DNA of 64,000 bases from Acanthosoma haemorrhoidale (Eukaryota; Arthropoda; Insecta; Hemiptera; Acanthosomatidae). The notes under the pieces were generated by a model. That model made no database searches. It had not been told where the DNA came from and saw nothing but the letters and a program-made list of their open reading frames with translations. Of the stretch, positions 60,901-64,000 are shown piece after piece. The translations under genes and the position numbers were made by a program. The stretch is taken from NCBI GenBank assembly GCA_930367205.1, contig OV884011.1, forward strand, positions 137,181,437-137,245,436, read 5' to 3'. Position 1 is the first letter of the stretch; each line of letters begins with the position of its first letter.

Positions 60901-61465
60901 GTGGAAGACGCTCGAAGCCAAAAATATTTAGTACGTGCATTGGGCTTTTCTGAAGCTACTATTCAGAGAGCAATTAAACGTTACCGTGAAACAGGTTTGT
61001 GCAATCGCAGACCCGGATCAGGTCAGCATTGACAGATACAAGATATCACCGGGTTATCGTAGAGCACACGCTTCGAAATCGGTTTTCAACTGCTACTGAG
61101 ACTGCTTAACTTCATTGATCAACTTGGGGAGCAGAAATATGTGCAGGAACAGTTAGAAGAAGACATGCTGAAGTGAATTTATCCCCCCACAGCCCAGCAT
61201 CAGGGCCATATTTGACTAGAGTATAATGTAGAGGTCCATGAAATTTAACCCAACACCAAACTCCCCCAGTGACATTCTACTCAGCGTAGCGCTCACCGAG
61301 CCTTCGGTAAACTCTCATCCGTCCATCTGGTGTATACAGAGAGAAGCGCGACTTATCTGAAAACAGCACATTTCTCCATTTATTTTCAGTTCACATAAGG
61401 TGCTCCCGAACAAATTCCAAACGAGCTCTGCGATGGGTAAAAAAGGCCCTGATGATCGTCTCTGA
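60901..61465. mobile_element. Tc1-like transposon with its two halves in opposite orientation
   Basis: Plus strand, 60901-61181: VEDARSQKYLVRALGF, AIKRYRETGLCNRRPGSG, then in another frame VEHTLRNRFSTATETA and CAGTVRRRHAEVNL. This is the DNA-binding half of a Tc1 transposase. Minus strand, from 61,455 down to about 61,195: IRAFFTHRRARLEFVREHL, then NKWRNVLFSDKSRFSLYTPD and GRMRVYRRLGERYAE, the catalytic half with the FSDESRF-type box. The second half picks up almost where the first stops. An internal inversion of one copy, or two head-to-head truncated copies, explains it. Stops and frameshifts make it inactive. Confidence 0.82.
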
Positions 61466-62250
61466 GAGATTTTTTTAAATATATATATATAACTTCATTA
61501 TTGTGCTAAAATTACAATCTGCCTTATTAGGCAATAAGTTATTGAGATAAATGTTCTTATTCATACCATATTTACAATTCATCATTCACTCGCTCATTTA
61601 TACAATCTTTACAAACAGCCCAGAGGCCTCCCAAATCCACATGTTTGTCACTTCCCTCACATGCGAAACAGGAAGCGGAGTCTTAGGAAGTCCCCCACGC
61701 TCCTCCGTCAGCCACGTCACCAGATACGAGCCAGTGGAGGCTGAAAAAGAGCGCAAGAGCCACAGACGCCCAGGACATGATGGAGAAAATGGCCATTGCC
61801 AGGACTCCCGATGTCACGCGTTTATAGCAGGTCACGTGGCCACTGCCGTTTCAGTCTCCGAGGAGAATTACAGGGATGATTGGTGCGATGCAGTGACGGA
61901 ATTAGGGTGGTTGAATAGGTTACTATGGAATTTCATGAACTTGGAATGGATGATTTCGAGAATGTACGGTATATTAAGATCGTTATGAAGGGTTTTGTTG
62001 CTGACGTAAGCGTCTGTTTAGTTCTTGTCTTTTTAGCCTCGTATGTGGGTTCCAGGTCAGTCGTTTGTCGAGATGGAAGTCTAAGTACTGTATTGTCTTG
62101 GATACAGGGAGAGGAATAGAATTAAAATAAACTAGTGGACAAGACTTGCGACAGAAGGTAATGTGGGGACATTGTGCTTCATTAACTTTGCCGCCATTGG
62201 TTGCACCAATACTCGCTCTCATCAAGGTGTTTTTGAAGGTTATGGGATGC
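61466..62250 (-). mobile_element. Jockey-like LINE, internally deleted, cut by an LTR element
   Basis: On the minus strand from 62,250: LQKHLDESEYWCNQW, then KVNEAQCPHITFCRKSCPLV, SIPLPVSKTIQYLDFHLDKR and LTWNPHTRLKRQELNRR, the thumb region after the YADD box of Jockey RT. It then jumps at about 61,985 to NDLNIPYILEIIHSKFMKFH and SNLFNHPNSV, the C-terminal tail, so about 100 residues are deleted. The 3' region follows down to about 61,480 and matches the tails at 59.9 and 53.7 kb. The 5' side stops exactly where the LTR at 62,251 begins, showing nested insertion. Confidence 0.82.
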
Positions 62251-62911
62251 TGTAGCGACTGCTAACTATATATGTAAATTACCCTACACTCTGGTTCATA
62301 ATGTATTATAATAGAAAATGTAAATCTGTATAAACTTCTGGTAATAAATCAGAGTAAGGTCGGAAGTTATAGACAAGTAACTAAAAGGGAGTGACTACCT
62401 GGGTATCGTAAAACTTACTCCGGGCAATTACCTAGCCTTCCACGAGGGAGGGGGTTATCATATTTATATCAGTAAATTTCACTCTTCACGCTACTCTTTC
62501 TCTGCTGTCCTATGAGTCGACACTCTGTCTCTCAGTCTTCCGAGTAACTCGATACCGGGGGCACTTGGCCCCTGGTAGGCCCCACGCTTCATTCTTTTCT
62601 AGTTTCTACATACCGATATCCGCTATCACCGTCGCGATATGCCTACTCAGCCTTCCGCTAATCGACTCTTGCTATGCTACACCTATACGACGGCACTTTG
62701 CCTCACAGCCTATAGCAAACCTCTGACGACTTGTACTTATTACGCTGCCGATCTCTCGCCCGAACTCTAAAACTGGTCTTATTCTTTATGAACCTCTGAA
62801 CCTCATCCTGAACACAGTGTCTTGTCGGGACACGTCCCTATCAATAAATGGAGTCAGATATTAACGCCTACATGGAACATGGTCCATGTTATTAACTACA
62901 GCAATCCGACA
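62251..62911 (+). mobile_element. 5' LTR of an LTR retrotransposon
   Basis: It begins TGTAGCGACTG and ends near CCGACA, giving the TG...CA form over about 660 bases. Near its end GTCGGGACACGTCCCTATCA and AATGGAGTCAGATA match the solo-LTR-like sequence at 47.40 kb, which identifies the family. It is inserted in a Jockey-like copy. The 3' LTR and target duplication lie beyond the window. Confidence 0.6.
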
Positions 62912-63160
62912 ATTGTTGACCTCCGACAATTGTTCACCTTTTCCGACAATTGTTCACCTCCGACAATTGTTCAACCAAATATCCCGACATCTGGTGACCC
63001 TCGACGTGCACAAGAGGTTTTCCCGACATCTGGTGACCCACGACGTGCACAAGAAGCTTACCCGACATCTGGTAACCTTCGACGTGAAGGAGAAGCTCAA
63101 CATGATCAAGACACCGCGACAATTGGTAAACTTGATGTGAACGAGAAATCCGACAACTGG
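62906..63160 (+). repeat. tandem repeats containing primer-binding-site-like sequence
   Basis: Four copies of a 17-20 base unit (CCGACAATTGTTCACCT) span 62906-62976. Three copies of a 39-base unit follow at 62983-63021, 63022-63060 and 63061-63099, each starting CCCGACATCTGGT. Inside, TGGTGACCC then T/A then CGACGTG differs by one inserted base from TGGTGACCCCGACGTG, complementary to the 3' end of tRNA-Trp, the primer of CsRn1-type Ty3/gypsy elements. A degraded further unit (GACAACTGGTGAACCCG) ends near 63,170. Confidence 0.75.
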
Positions 63161-64000
63161 TGAACCCGCCGCGAGAAACCGCCGTGATCTCAGAAGAAAC
63201 CTTTTCTTACGATGGCCAACTCACCAACTCCGTCCGACGAAGCATGCTGTACAACCGTACACGCCAACTCTCGGACGTGCATACCACCAGAGTTCACGAA
63301 GAAGACCTCATTCTAGCACACCGAACGAAATTCAAATGAACGTCACGGTTAATTTTCCCCGTAAGCTACCGTCAAATTTGATAGCCGACCAGTATTTTCG
63401 AAAATCCGAGTAAACCTAATCGCTACCACTTCACGAAGCAAGACATCCGATGACTCTTCAACAACAATTCGCCAACGCAGGAAGACACAATACATCCACT
63501 TGGACTTCATGGGACCGTTGCCACCGCCTGCGAGGATGCGATAAAACTCACTAAGATCGACTGACTTTAGATGGCCAGAGCCGTCGAACCTCGGCGTCAT
63601 AGAAGCTACACCGTAGCTGTCGCATTCTAAAAACTGGCTGGTTAACGACCGTAACACCGTAAAACGACTATCATCTCTTCGAAGTGCCTCGAGTTCATCC
63701 ACTAGCTCGAACCTGCCCGGACGCCTGCTAATCGACTTCGACAGGACACACGAAACCCCGGGGAACTACTCACTGCATAGAGACGACCCGCGACACCCGA
63801 GAGATGATACAACGACAAGACGCAGAAATCAACTCAAGACGAATCGACACCTGACCGAACAACCCTGCGAACGAGTTCATCCGGATTGGCGCTACAACTG
63901 GGGGAGCCGGAAACGCGCCTGCCGCAGCCACATCGCTGCCCCGGGTCTACCAGCCACCACTATGCATCTGCACGAGAAGTTGGAACGCGACGGTAAATAT
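62912..64000 (+). mobile_element. start of the internal region of the LTR retrotransposon (runs off the window)
   Basis: After the primer-binding repeats comes GC-rich sequence quite unlike the host background. The only plus-strand frame of note (62,822-63,163) is mostly the repeat itself, read as a 13-residue unit PTSGDPRRAQEVF. Beyond it the plus frames are short, so a gag gene, if present, is broken or begins later. The GC content and the LTR/PBS context support a retroelement interior. No RT, integrase or protease motif is visible before the edge. Confidence 0.55.

Noticed and set aside
61551..61988. 145-codon plus-strand frame as a gene
   Set aside because: It is antisense to the C-terminal and 3' region of a minus-strand Jockey copy.
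62906..63099. CRISPR-like array of short repeats
   Set aside because: Repeats are directly adjoining without unique spacers, in an animal genome, next to an LTR; primer-binding-site repeats explain them.

Overview
This window is nuclear DNA from an animal, most likely an insect. The evidence is AT-rich sequence with spliceosomal GT-AG introns, an Arp2 protein very close to insect and vertebrate Arp2, and a transposon load typical of arthropods: Jockey-type LINEs, Tc1/mariner, pogo/Tigger, hAT, LTR elements and tRNA-derived SINEs. I cannot name the species. Nothing bacterial, viral or CRISPR-like is present.

Left third (1-20,864). A 26-exon minus-strand gene, HEATR1 (yeast Utp10 homologue, a U3 snoRNP/SSU processome factor), runs from its start codon at 18,941 to the left edge. 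The joined exons give exactly 1,970 codons. By comparison with human HEATR1 only a final exon of roughly 65 codons is missing, off the left end. Its introns hold a pogo/Tigger remnant, a Tc1-like remnant, SINE-like tRNA-derived sequences, a foldback repeat and a Jockey fragment.

Middle (20,865-33,125). Arp2, the Arp2/3 complex subunit, lies head to head with HEATR1 across about 1.9 kb. Nine exons give exactly 394 residues, the same length as human ARP2. A well-formed 15-nt candidate microexon lies in intron 2 and would add GLTVR in frame. The introns carry a LINE reverse transcriptase fragment, a 99-bp near-identical direct repeat and SINE-like tails.

Right half (33-64 kb). This is gene-poor and built of nested transposons. 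The standout is an apparently intact hAT element (38,015-40,531) with a perfect 8-bp target duplication and an uninterrupted 601-aa transposase carrying a BED finger. Around it are LTR sequences of one related family at three places (minus near 35.5 kb, solo-like near 47 kb, 5' end of a longer element at 62.25 kb), at least five broken Jockey copies, a Tc1 copy whose two halves face each other, and dispersed direct repeats. At 62.9-63.2 kb a primer-binding-site-like sequence resembling the tRNA-Trp type is repeated in tandem. Two short open frames (35.75 and 55.83 kb) look like possible exons of unidentified host genes.

The two host genes act in unrelated pathways (ribosome biogenesis and actin branching). 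Their link here is only the shared upstream region, which carries a CACGTG E-box near the HEATR1 start. I found no convincing new multi-gene system. The items most worth checking are the Arp2 microexon, the iterated primer-binding region, the inverted Tc1 copy and the intact hAT element.
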